From the NCBI GenBank assembly GCA_021604265.1, contig BQIY01000136.1, positions 1 to 6,500 on the forward strand: a DNA stretch of 6,500 nucleotides, read 5' to 3'. The DNA comes from Nitrospirales bacterium. Its GTDB lineage: Bacteria; Nitrospirota; Nitrospiria; Nitrospirales; UBA8639. Shown here piece after piece: positions 1 to 5,498 of the stretch (positions are counted from its first letter, which is position 1; the number at the start of each line of letters is the position of its first letter). Under the pieces are notes generated by a model that had not been told where the DNA came from, did no database searches, and saw only the letters and a list, made by a program, of their open reading frames with translations. The translations under genes and the position numbers were made by a program.

Positions 1-317
1 GTACGACGGCTGAGGAAATGGTTGCTCTGACGTCTCAGAACATTCTACCAGTTCAGCGCCTGAAAGACTGTCACGAACGGTTAAATCATGTTGCACATGA
101 AGCCAGAATATTAGGACGAAGGTCTCCAGCGTTTCATCCAATCACGGCAGTCTGTTATCGAGACACCAATAATCTACGTCAAACTGATCTTCGTGGGATG
201 GCTCGTGAACATGCATTGGCCTATGCCATGTGGAAGCATCGTTCAATTGATGTCATGCAGCGTTTGGGAATTGATAGTCTACCAGCAAGGAGGGGCACGT
301 ATGCAGGTACAACTTGA
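1..317 (+). CDS. C-terminal fragment of an unidentified protein (5' end outside window)
   Basis: The frame is open from the first full codon at position 3 to TGA at 315-317, giving about 104 residues, so the gene very probably begins upstream; the first ATG (position 18) has no good ribosome binding site. The fragment is Arg/His-rich and looks mainly helical, with an Ala/Arg/His-rich stretch (AREHALAYAMWKHRS) near the end. I see no signal peptide, membrane segment or catalytic motif. The next gene starts inside its last codons (17-base overlap), so the two are probably translated together. Its place before flagellin and beside a protein of the type found in flagellin-modification clusters makes the tail of a Maf-type flagellin glycosyltransferase a possible identity, but no diagnostic Maf motif is visible. 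The coding call is fairly safe; the function is unknown. Confidence 0.55.
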   Translation, partial: TTAEEMVALTSQNILPVQRLKDCHERLNHVAHEARILGRRSPAFHPITAVCYRDTNNLRQTDLRGMAREHALAYAMWKHRSIDVMQRLGIDSLPARRGTYAGTT

Positions 318-834
318 TGAAGAAGTGTGGGAAATGGCCGATACGGCCAAACTTGAGGAAGTGATTGCGCGTGTGAGTGATGCGGCGCATGCGAGAGGAT
401 GTCTTGTCACAAATTTAACAGTCGGAGAACGGGCGTTTACGGATCGAGACTTGGTTCCCTCGATCCTGTCGCAAGAAGCCGGTTCGTTGGGTAATGTAGT
501 GGCGACGAGTCAGCCTCTTCAAGCTATTGTCGAAAGCGGCGCACTCAGTGCTCAAGAATATGGTGTGGGGCTACGAGCCGATGCGGAGCAACTCATTCAA
601 GCGTTTCGCCGAGGAGAAAAACGTTTACGCCAACTCGATGATTGGTTTGGACGGCTGGCAGATTATGTCGAATGGGTAGAGCTGGCTCGAGCGGTTGGGA
701 CTGCCGATGGTCAACCGGATTCGATGGTCGCGTGGTTGCAAGAAGTGCTGGCGGCTCGTGAACGGGCTGATCTGGTGGGAATCGCGGATCTTCTCGAATA
801 TGAAGTCGTGCCACGGTTGCCGCATAACCCGTAA
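301..834 (+). CDS. Hypothetical flagellar-cluster protein, 177 aa
   Basis: ATG at 301 is chosen because a strong Shine-Dalgarno, AAGGAGG at 286-292, precedes it with an 8-base spacer; in-frame starts further upstream lack this. The protein is soluble, with no signal peptide or membrane segment. Residues 1-50 look like a small domain containing a strand-like segment (CLVTNLTVGERAF, 34-46). Residues 55-130 are predominantly helical and charged (around QLIQAFRRGEKRLRQLDDWF), and residues 140-172 form another helical stretch. I do not recognise a named family with certainty. The overall pattern, an N-terminal 'V-T-x-L-x-V-G' segment then a helical body, recalls small uncharacterised proteins encoded near maf and flagellin genes in other bacteria; this is from memory. 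The 17-base overlap with the upstream gene indicates co-translation. The fliC promoter starts about 100 bases after its stop, so it is probably not in the fliC transcript. Confidence 0.8.
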   Translation: MQVQLDEEVWEMADTAKLEEVIARVSDAAHARGCLVTNLTVGERAFTDRDLVPSILSQEAGSLGNVVATSQPLQAIVESGALSAQEYGVGLRADAEQLIQAFRRGEKRLRQLDDWFGRLADYVEWVELARAVGTADGQPDSMVAWLQEVLAARERADLVGIADLLEYEVVPRLPHNP

Positions 835-931
835 AGCACTCGCCAGTCCTTTTGAGGAAATGATGAAAATGTATCAATGTGACAAATTCTTTCTTGTTTG
901 TGTGCATTATGTGTGTGGGGAAAGAAAACCC

Positions 932-958
932 TCAAGTCTTTGCTGCCGGTTCCGATAG
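932..958 (+). promoter_or_regulatory. Sigma-28 (FliA/SigD) promoter of flagellin
   Basis: TCAAGTCT at 932-939 and TCCGATAG at 951-958 are separated by exactly 11 bases. The sigma-28 consensus is TAAAGTTT-N11-GCCGATAA, so each half matches at 6 of 8 positions, including the CCGATA core. Transcription would start near 965, leaving a leader of about 114 bases before fliC. Sigma-28 control is the rule for late flagellar genes, which supports the call. Confidence 0.78.
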
Positions 959-1033
959 GTATGATCGAAACCAAAATGAGATTATTCATCTTGGGGAAGG
1001 AGAGCAGCACCACAGTATCATTCATGCAGCTTT

Positions 1034-1073
1034 AGAGTATGGATACTCTGAAGTCACACATTATCAAGGAGGA
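1034..1073 (+). promoter_or_regulatory. Likely CsrA-binding leader: GGA-loop hairpin plus GGA in the ribosome binding site
   Basis: AGAGTATGGATACTCT (1034-1049) is a perfect inverted repeat. As RNA it can form a 5-6 bp stem presenting AUGGAU or UGGA in the loop, which fits the A(N)GGA core bound by CsrA. Seventeen bases later the fliC ribosome binding site AAGGAGGA (1066-1073) carries GGA again. A further AAGGA lies at 997-1001. Two sites, one an upstream hairpin and one on the Shine-Dalgarno, is the known arrangement by which CsrA represses hag translation in Bacillus subtilis. No csrA or fliW lies in this window, so the partner is inferred. Confidence 0.5.
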
Positions 1074-1078
1074 TTTAT

Positions 1079-1906
1079 ATGGCTCTTGTCGTCAACACAA
1101 ACATCGCATCTCTTAATGCCCAACGGAACTTAGAAGCGAACACGAATTCGTTAAATGGTTCTGTGGCGCGTCTGTCTTCAGGACTTCGAATTACCCGAGC
1201 CGCCGATGACGCTGCTGGATTGGGTATTTCTGAAACACTTCGAGCTCAAATCCGAAGTATCAATCAGGCTTCCAGAAATGCCAATGATGGTATTAGTTTA
1301 TTGCAGATCGCTGACGGCGGTGCTGCCAATATTGGTAACCTTCTGGGTCGGTTGCGGGAATTAGCTGAGCAGTCAGCCAGTGGTATTCTCGGAGCGACGG
1401 AACGGTCATTCTTGGATCAAGAATTTGTGGCGTTGCGATCGGAAATTGACCGAATTTCGTCAGTTACCGAGTTTAACAATGTGAAATTGTTGAGTGGATC
1501 AACCAATGATAGTCTTTCCATTCAAATCGGATTTAGAAGCTCGGCGAATGATACCTTGTCGATTGCACTCAATGATTTGACCACGAGTGATCTAGGATTG
1601 AGTACTGTCAACGTTTCAACATCTGGTGGTGCCGTGAGTGCATTGGCAAACATTGATAGTGCTATTAGTGCCGTGGCCAGCGCTCGAGCGACGATTGGTT
1701 CATTGCAAAATCGAATTGACGCCGCCGTTCAGAATCTCGCTGTCGCAAATGAAAATATCACGGCTGCTGAATCTCGTATTCGGGATGCGGATATTGCCTT
1801 TGAAACGGCTCAGTTTGTACGAAATCAAATTTTGGTGCAAGCGGGAACATCGATTTTGGCGCAAGCCAATACGTTACCTCAGCAAGCGCTTGCGCTACTG
1901 AATTAA
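1079..1906 (+). CDS. fliC: Flagellin, filament subunit (275 aa)
   Basis: This is the structural subunit of the flagellar filament, exported through the flagellar type III system and polymerised under the FliD cap. Residues 1-140 are a canonical N-terminal D0/D1 flagellin domain: MALVVNTNIASLNAQRNL start, RLSSGLRITRAADDAAGLGISE at 31-52 and NANDGISLLQIADGG at 67-81. Residues 185-275 form the C-terminal D1/D0 helices, with ESRIRDADIAFETAQ (231-245) and a QANTLPQQALALLN-type end. Only about 45 residues, rich in Ser/Thr/Asn, lie between them, so D2/D3 domains are essentially absent; the size is close to that of compact Bacillus-type flagellins. The GRLRELAEQS segment (90-99) matches the region recognised by TLR5 in other flagellins. 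ATG at 1079 has AAGGAGGA five bases upstream. Transcription is likely from the sigma-28 promoter at 932-958, with possible CsrA control in the leader. Identification is secure. Confidence 0.98.
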   Translation: MALVVNTNIASLNAQRNLEANTNSLNGSVARLSSGLRITRAADDAAGLGISETLRAQIRSINQASRNANDGISLLQIADGGAANIGNLLGRLRELAEQSASGILGATERSFLDQEFVALRSEIDRISSVTEFNNVKLLSGSTNDSLSIQIGFRSSANDTLSIALNDLTTSDLGLSTVNVSTSGGAVSALANIDSAISAVASARATIGSLQNRIDAAVQNLAVANENITAAESRIRDADIAFETAQFVRNQILVQAGTSILAQANTLPQQALALLN

Positions 1907-1921
1907 TGAAGATAGGGAATC

Positions 1922-1947
1922 GAGCAAGGCCGTATTCGGCCTTGCTC
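1922..1947 (+). terminator. Strong hairpin between fliC and flaG, no T tract
   Basis: GAGCAAGGCCG (1922-1932) and CGGCCTTGCTC (1937-1947) form a perfect 11-bp stem with a TATT loop, starting 15 bases after the fliC stop. The bases that follow (ACCCTGCTTCG) contain no run of T, so it does not look like a classic intrinsic terminator. It may end part of the transcripts, or shield the 3' end of the abundant fliC mRNA while allowing lower read-through into flaG. No other promoter is visible between fliC and flaG. Confidence 0.6.
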
Positions 1948-1978
1948 ACCCTGCTTCGTATGTAAATGGGGGAGTACT

Positions 1979-2401
1979 ATGATACAGAGCGTTCCAGAAT
2001 CTACATCGGCGGCATTGTCCATTGGGCAAGGCGTACGCGATCGTTCTGGAGCCAAAGCGACTTCTGATTCGACCGATGTTCAAGAGAAAAAGCCGTCAGT
2101 TCGATTATCTTCATCGTCAGAAGATCGCAACAATGCTTCAGGTATACAAGAGACGTTAACAACGCGAGATGCTGTGCTCAGTCAGGACCTAAAAGAAAAG
2201 GTTGCACGGATCCAAGATACTGTTAATCAGCTTGATTCTCATGTGCAGTTTTCTGTTGAAGAAGACCTGGATCGAGTGGTGATCAAAGTCGTTGAACGGG
2301 ACTCCGGAGAACTGATACGGCAAATTCCCTCGGAAGAAGTCTTGCAAGCTCAGCGATTCTTTGATGAACATTCAGGAATCCTTCTTGAAGAAGAAGCATG
2401 A
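1979..2401 (+). CDS. flaG: FlaG family flagellar protein (140 aa)
   Basis: FlaG proteins are small soluble proteins encoded beside flagellin and fliD; in studied bacteria they affect filament length. Residues 1-65 are Ser/Asp/Lys-rich and probably disordered, as is usual. The FlaG domain covers roughly 66-138: a helix (LKEKVARIQDTVNQL), then VQFSVEEDLDRVVIKVVERDSGE, then the signature LIRQIPSEEVLQ (112-123). The start at 1979 has GGGGGAG at 1967-1973 five bases upstream. The gene lies 72 bases after fliC, across the strong hairpin, and 129 bases before fliD; this fliC-flaG-fliD order is common. No separate promoter was found, so it probably depends on read-through from fliC. Confidence 0.93.
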   Translation: MIQSVPESTSAALSIGQGVRDRSGAKATSDSTDVQEKKPSVRLSSSSEDRNNASGIQETLTTRDAVLSQDLKEKVARIQDTVNQLDSHVQFSVEEDLDRVVIKVVERDSGELIRQIPSEEVLQAQRFFDEHSGILLEEEA

Positions 2402-2467
2402 GCAATAAATCAGCTTTTCTTGGTGAGGGGTTGGACCTTCAAGGGAAGAAGAGGCTGTGTATCGTGT

Positions 2468-2479
2468 TGATCATGATCA
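2468..2479. repeat. Perfect 12-bp palindrome in the flaG-fliD gap
   Basis: TGATCATGATCA reads the same on both strands and is built of two TGATCA units. It lies 52 bases upstream of fliD in non-coding sequence. It could be an operator or a small RNA hairpin, but no partner protein or promoter is evident and it may be chance. Confidence 0.3.
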
Positions 2480-2510
2480 TGGAGCCTTGTTGTCAGCAGG
2501 AGGCACTAAC

Positions 2511-2534
2511 ATGACAGGGAGTGTTTCGATATGA
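2511..2534 (+). other. Seven-codon mini-ORF overlapping the fliD start
   Basis: ATG at 2511 follows GCAGGAGG (2496-2503) with a 7-base spacer, the best ribosome binding site in this gap. It encodes MTGSVSI and stops at TGA 2532-2534, which overlaps the fliD start ATG 2531-2533 in an ATGA junction. Ribosomes ending here could restart directly on fliD, whose own site (GGGAG at 2517-2521, 9-base spacer) is weaker. It may instead be the relic of an older, longer fliD start, displaced by a frameshift. Translation of the peptide itself is unproven. Confidence 0.45.
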
Positions 2535-3919
2535 ATATAAGTTTTGGAGGTCTTGGGAATGGTGTAGACTTTGGTCAAATCGTGGATTTTCTCGTACAGG
2601 CTGAACGTATTCCTATTGATCGACTCACAGAGAAAAAGCTGGCAGCTCAAGAAAAGTTGTCTGACTTGGGAACGCTTGGGACAAGACTGCTTAGTCTTCA
2701 GAGTGCCGCGGGAAGTCTTCGAACGCGAGTGGGTTTTGATAAGACGAAAGTTGATGTCAGTACGGCCAGCGCCCAGAATGTCCTGACAGCCTCGTCTTCA
2801 TCGGCGGCCACCGCCGGGACGCACACCATTACCGTTAACCAATTGGCCACAGCTCATCAAGTGACTTCGAAGTCGGCTACCACTGTCTCTTCCACGGATA
2901 CTGACATTGTGAGCGGCGGATCAGGAACCTTTTCGTTTACCGTTGGGGGCGGACCTGCGCAAACGGTGAATTTAGGTGCCGATGCGACACTTGATGAATT
3001 AAAGAATGCGATTAATGATCTTGGTGCCGGCGTGAGCGCTTCGACCCTGAATACGGGAAGTGAAGCGACCCCGGCGTATCGTTTAGTCCTGACTGCGAAT
3101 GATACCGGAGCGTCGAATGCCATTGCGGTGACCGCTGATAATACGACCCTCAATACCGTCGGGGCTGGAGTTGACACTCTCCAAGCCGCACAGGATTCAG
3201 AAGTTGTCCTTGGCGCTGCCGGCAATGATCAGGTAACGCTCCAACGATCATCCAACACCTTATCTGATGTCATTACCGGCGTCACCCTGAATCTTCAGGG
3301 CGTTGATGCCGCGAATCCGGTGACGATTGCGGTCACACAGGATGTTTCAGCCGTCAAAGAAGGCATTCAATCACTGGTGGAGTCTTACAATGAAGTGGTG
3401 ACGTTCGTGAATGAACGAACCGTGTTTAATGTTGAAACAGAGGAACGGGGAATTTTTGTCGGTGAATCGATTGCACGAACGGTTCTAGATAAAATACGAA
3501 GAGCCCTATCAGATCAAGTTCCGGGCTTATCTTCAGTGAGTTCGGCTGGTCAAATTGGCTTCCAAACCCAAGCGGCGGATGGAACCATTGTTCTTGACGA
3601 AGCAGATTTAGATGCTCAATTAAGTACGTCGTTTGATGAAGTTCGTGAATTGTTTATTCAAAATAATACCAATGGCACAACTGGCATTGCCGAGCGTTTG
3701 CTGGATGTTGTTGATGAATTGGATGATGTAGGATTTGGCGCTCTGGCATTACGGCAAAATTCTCTGACGACTGAAATTGATGATTTTGATGACCAAGTGA
3801 CACTTCTTGAATCTCGTCTGGAACAATTTGAAGAACAACAACGAATTAAGTTTGCCAATCTCGATGGATTGTTGTCGAGTTTGCAGTCACAATTAGACAA
3901 TTTGAATTCGTTAATATAA
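2531..3919 (+). CDS. fliD: Flagellar filament cap protein FliD (462 aa)
   Basis: FliD (HAP2) forms the cap at the filament tip that guides flagellin polymerisation. The N-terminus ISFGGLGNGVDFGQIVDFLVQAERIPIDRL is typical of the FliD_N domain (about 1-105), which is helical and is followed by a beta-strand segment (THTITVNQLATAHQV, 97-111). Residues 125-260 form the Thr/Asn/Gly-rich variable domains, containing FTVGGGPAQTVNLGADATLDELKNAIND, a flagellin-IN-like repeat motif. The FliD_C domain spans about 270-462, with ESYNEVVTFVNERT, DGTIVLDEADLDAQL and an extended coiled coil from about 405 to the end, closing with NLNSLI. The length is within the usual range. The ATG at 2531 is the only sensible start, since the same frame carries a TAA at 2507-2509. 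It sits 26 bases before fliS. Identification is secure. Confidence 0.97.
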   Translation: MNISFGGLGNGVDFGQIVDFLVQAERIPIDRLTEKKLAAQEKLSDLGTLGTRLLSLQSAAGSLRTRVGFDKTKVDVSTASAQNVLTASSSSAATAGTHTITVNQLATAHQVTSKSATTVSSTDTDIVSGGSGTFSFTVGGGPAQTVNLGADATLDELKNAINDLGAGVSASTLNTGSEATPAYRLVLTANDTGASNAIAVTADNTTLNTVGAGVDTLQAAQDSEVVLGAAGNDQVTLQRSSNTLSDVITGVTLNLQGVDAANPVTIAVTQDVSAVKEGIQSLVESYNEVVTFVNERTVFNVETEERGIFVGESIARTVLDKIRRALSDQVPGLSSVSSAGQIGFQTQAADGTIVLDEADLDAQLSTSFDEVRELFIQNNTNGTTGIAERLLDVVDELDDVGFGALALRQNSLTTEIDDFDDQVTLLESRLEQFEEQQRIKFANLDGLLSSLQSQLDNLNSLI

Positions 3920-3945
3920 CGCCAATCGAGGGAAGGGTCGTCGTT

Positions 3946-4338
3946 ATGATGCAAGGTGCTCAACTCTATGCCAAAACTCAAGTACAAACCGCATCATCTG
4001 TGCAAGTGGTGGTGTTATTGTATGATGGAGTGATTCAATCGTTGAAGTTGGCGCAGGAAGGAATTCGAACCAATAACCGGCAGGATAAAGCTCGATTTCT
4101 TGACCGTGCCCTGGCCGTGGTGAACGAATTATCCGCTTCGCTTGACATGGAGCAAGGGGGGACCATTGCGAAAGATTTGCGTCGTTTATATGAATATGTG
4201 CAACATGAACTGACTCAAGCCAATCTTCATCATGATTCCACTCGCTTAAATAGTCCCATTCGATGTTTAGGCGTGGTCCGCGAAGCCTGGGTGGAGTTAG
4301 CACGGCAAGGCGCCATGGCTCAAGCCGTGGGAGTCTAG
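3946..4338 (+). CDS. fliS: Flagellin export chaperone FliS (130 aa)
   Basis: FliS is a small, all-helical cytoplasmic chaperone that binds the flagellin C-terminus, prevents premature polymerisation and delivers it to the export gate. Diagnostic features are a conserved Tyr near the N-terminus (Y8), TQVQTASSVQVVVLLYDGVIQSL (11-33) with the LYDG motif at 25-28, ELSASLDMEQGGTIAKDLRRLYEYV (61-85) and LGVVREAWVEL (108-118). Length and motif order match the family. ATG at 3946 is followed directly by a second ATG at 3949; GGGAAGGG (3929-3936) can serve either. It lies 26 bases after fliD and 11 before the FliT-like gene, so the three are probably one operon. Confidence 0.95.
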   Translation: MMQGAQLYAKTQVQTASSVQVVVLLYDGVIQSLKLAQEGIRTNNRQDKARFLDRALAVVNELSASLDMEQGGTIAKDLRRLYEYVQHELTQANLHHDSTRLNSPIRCLGVVREAWVELARQGAMAQAVGV

Positions 4339-4349
4339 AGAAATCAACG

Positions 4350-4667
4350 ATGTCCGCTGTCTCTCAACATCCCATTGAACTGTTGACCCAAGAAGCTCTT
4401 GCTTCATCTGAGGCTGGACATTGGGATCGCGTGACCAGGTTATATCAACGTCGCGCAGAAGAATTCGTTTTTCATGAATTGCCGGCTACGGTGGTCAAGC
4501 GTTTGATTGACATTGATTTGATGGTTCAAGAGCGTGCGCGAGTGGTTCAAGCCGCAACGCAACAAAGTCTGGATGATGTTCAGGAGCAGTGTCGTAAGTT
4601 ACGGCAAAAAAAACATAAATTGACATATTCGAATTCCGCAGGCACTCGTTTTGTGCGATCAGTCTGA
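4350..4667 (+). CDS. fliT: FliT-like flagellar chaperone (105 aa)
   Basis: This short, largely helical protein sits in the position where fliT follows fliS in many bacteria. FliT in enterics binds FliD as an export chaperone and also modulates FlhDC. The match rests on the EAGHWDRVTRLYQRRAEEF stretch (21-39), which fits the FliT pattern of a 'GDWD-v-x-L' helix with a downstream arginine pair, on the LIDIDLMVQERARVV helix (52-66) and on a basic C-terminal region ending in a Tyr-x6-RF segment. FliT proteins diverge strongly, so the symbol is tentative. The start at 4350 has no clear Shine-Dalgarno; it lies 11 bases after the fliS stop and is probably translated by coupling. A run of eight A at 4606-4613 encodes QKK near the C-terminus and is a slippage-prone site. 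No T-rich hairpin terminator follows. Confidence 0.78.
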   Translation: MSAVSQHPIELLTQEALASSEAGHWDRVTRLYQRRAEEFVFHELPATVVKRLIDIDLMVQERARVVQAATQQSLDDVQEQCRKLRQKKHKLTYSNSAGTRFVRSV

Positions 4668-5022
4668 ATGGTCTTTGACCTGCATCTCACGATATCATTT
4701 CTTACGACCCAATCGTTTTGTCTCTCACCAGTTCCCTGATTGTCTAGGCCACTCATAGGTATTCTCCTTTGAAGTACTCTCTTTCCGTTAGGTGAAGCAT
4801 AGATATCTTCGCCACATATTCCTCAATGAGAAACAGCTAAGCGAAATTTGATCCACGCTGGTCATGGTAACGCGTAGGCTTATTCGCGGAAAAATATTCA
4901 GCATCGTCAAGATGTTGACGGGTCTGGTCAGTTGCTCCAACAGGCGATTCGCAGAGAAATCGTATATTTATTATTTTTGTTTCCAAATGTAAACTTTTTC
5001 ACTGCATTGAAATCGTTATTGT
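4668..5022. other. Gene-poor spacer with regulatory sequence
   Basis: I see no convincing gene on either strand here. The left part is unremarkable apart from a small ribosome-binding-site-led reading frame on the minus strand that starts at 4756 and runs back into the fliT 3' end (see findings). The right part holds a palindrome at 4905-4920 and an A/T-rich stretch at about 4961-5020, both placed as expected for a sigma-54 promoter control region. No strong terminator after fliT could be found. Confidence 0.6.
4905..4920. promoter_or_regulatory. Candidate enhancer (FleQ-like box) upstream of sigma-54 promoter
   Basis: CGTCAA-GATG-TTGACG is a perfect 6-bp inverted repeat with a 4-base centre. 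Its arms GTCAA/TTGAC equal those of the Pseudomonas FleQ consensus GTCAATAAATTGAC as I recall it; the central four bases differ. Its centre lies about 110 bases before the -24 element and about 135 before the expected transcription start, a normal distance for a sigma-54 activator. No FleQ-type gene is in the window, so the identity of the activator is inferred. Confidence 0.45.
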
Positions 5023-5038
5023 TGGTATGACACTTGCT
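5023..5038 (+). promoter_or_regulatory. Sigma-54 (RpoN) promoter
   Basis: TGGTATG-ACAC-TTGCT matches the consensus TGGCACG-N4-TTGCW at all but two positions, and the invariant GG (5024-5025) and GC (5036-5037) are separated by the required 10 bases. Start of transcription is expected near 5049, 38 bases before the ATG of the downstream gene. The preceding A/T-rich stretch could help DNA bending. Sigma-54 control is common among flagellar regulatory genes. Confidence 0.72.
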
Positions 5039-5062
5039 TTTGTTACATCAGGAAAGTTTTGA

Positions 5063-5083
5063 ATGTGCAAGTGCCCAATATGA
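5063..5083 (+). other. In-frame leader mini-ORF before the DHp-like gene
   Basis: AGGAAAG at 5050-5056 with a 6-base spacer precedes ATG 5063, which encodes MCKCPI and stops at TGA 5081-5083. One codon later ATG 5087 continues in the same frame. The best ribosome binding site on the predicted transcript therefore points to the mini-ORF, and the main gene may be reached by restart. A nonsense change in a formerly longer N-terminus is an alternative. Confidence 0.35.
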
Positions 5084-5086
5084 CTT

Positions 5087-5374
5087 ATGCCTAACTCCAT
5101 GTTCCCCTCACCTTCACTTTCCCAACATGAGGCATCGATCTCAAATAATGAACGAGATGCTCTCAGGCAGCAGATCCATGTTTTGGCGAATAAATTATTG
5201 CCGATTACCGTGTTTGCTCAGTTAGCGCTTCGACATTGTCAAGACCCGCAGGTGATGAAACATTTAGAGAAAATTAATTGTTCAGCCGAAGAAGCCAGGG
5301 TGATTGTCAATCAGATTCAACAGTTTGGGCAAAACGATACCGTATCGTCCACGTCAGATCCCTCATCCGTGTGA
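5087..5374 (+). CDS. Small HisKA/DHp-like protein without ATPase domain (95 aa)
   Basis: The first 20 residues are Pro/Ser-rich. Residues 22-81 look like a two-helix hairpin. The segment IHVLANKLLPITVFAQLAL (30-48) aligns without gaps to the H-box type AHDFNNLLTVILGNAELAL of sensor kinases (motif from memory). His31 falls on the phospho-acceptor His, and N35, L37, I40 and the final A-[EQ]-L-A-L agree. The second helix (HLEKINCSAEEARVIVNQIQQF, 59-80) resembles the 'LEEI-x-A-AERA-LV-Q-L-F' second helix. There is no HATPase domain in the gene or just downstream, so it could act as a phosphotransfer or dimerisation module rather than a kinase. ATG 5087 has no good ribosome binding site of its own; an in-frame TGA at 5081 rules out a longer form. 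A sigma-54 promoter lies just upstream. Coding is likely; the function is inferred. Confidence 0.68.
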   Translation: MPNSMFPSPSLSQHEASISNNERDALRQQIHVLANKLLPITVFAQLALRHCQDPQVMKHLEKINCSAEEARVIVNQIQQFGQNDTVSSTSDPSSV

Positions 5375-5498
5375 GTCTTGCTCGTACAAGTGAAAGTGTG
5401 CGCGGTTTTTTACAGTATGTGTTCTTTGTTCATGAATAATTGACCAATGATCAGGCTAATATTCCGGCGGGTTGCCTGGAGATTCTAAGAGGGATGGT
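5375..5498. other. Spacer between DHp-like gene and PilZ gene
   Basis: This 124-base gap contains a run of six T (5406-5411) preceded only by weak pairing, so it is at best a poor terminator. TTGACC (5440-5445) and TAATAT (5457-5462) are present but too close (11 bases) to form a standard promoter. The PilZ gene may be read from the upstream sigma-54 promoter. Confidence 0.4.

Noticed and set aside
860..958. Cys-rich 32-codon ORF starting at ATG 860 after GAGG
   Set aside because: The spacer from GAGG is only two bases, the ORF runs through the whole sigma-28 promoter and ends inside its -10 element, and the peptide resembles no family.
1882..1893. Perfect palindrome GCAAGCGCTTGC at the fliC 3' end
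   Set aside because: It encodes the conserved flagellin C-terminal Gln-Ala-Leu-Ala region, so codon constraint explains it; the stronger hairpin lies after the stop.
2857..3225. Long minus-strand reading frame inside fliD
   Set aside because: It is the antisense shadow of a secure fliD frame and has no recognisable domain.
3944..4303. Minus-strand reading frame covering fliS
   Set aside because: It lies opposite an unmistakable FliS sequence and shows no family features.
4606..4613. A8 run in fliT as a programmed frameshift
   Set aside because: The zero-frame product has a normal FliT-like length and end, so there is no sign that slippage is needed.
5401..5411. T6 run as a terminator after the DHp-like gene
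   Set aside because: No stable stem precedes it; only weak pairing of a few bases is possible.
5440..5462. TTGACC and TAATAT as a sigma-70 promoter for the PilZ gene
   Set aside because: The spacer is 11 bases instead of about 17.
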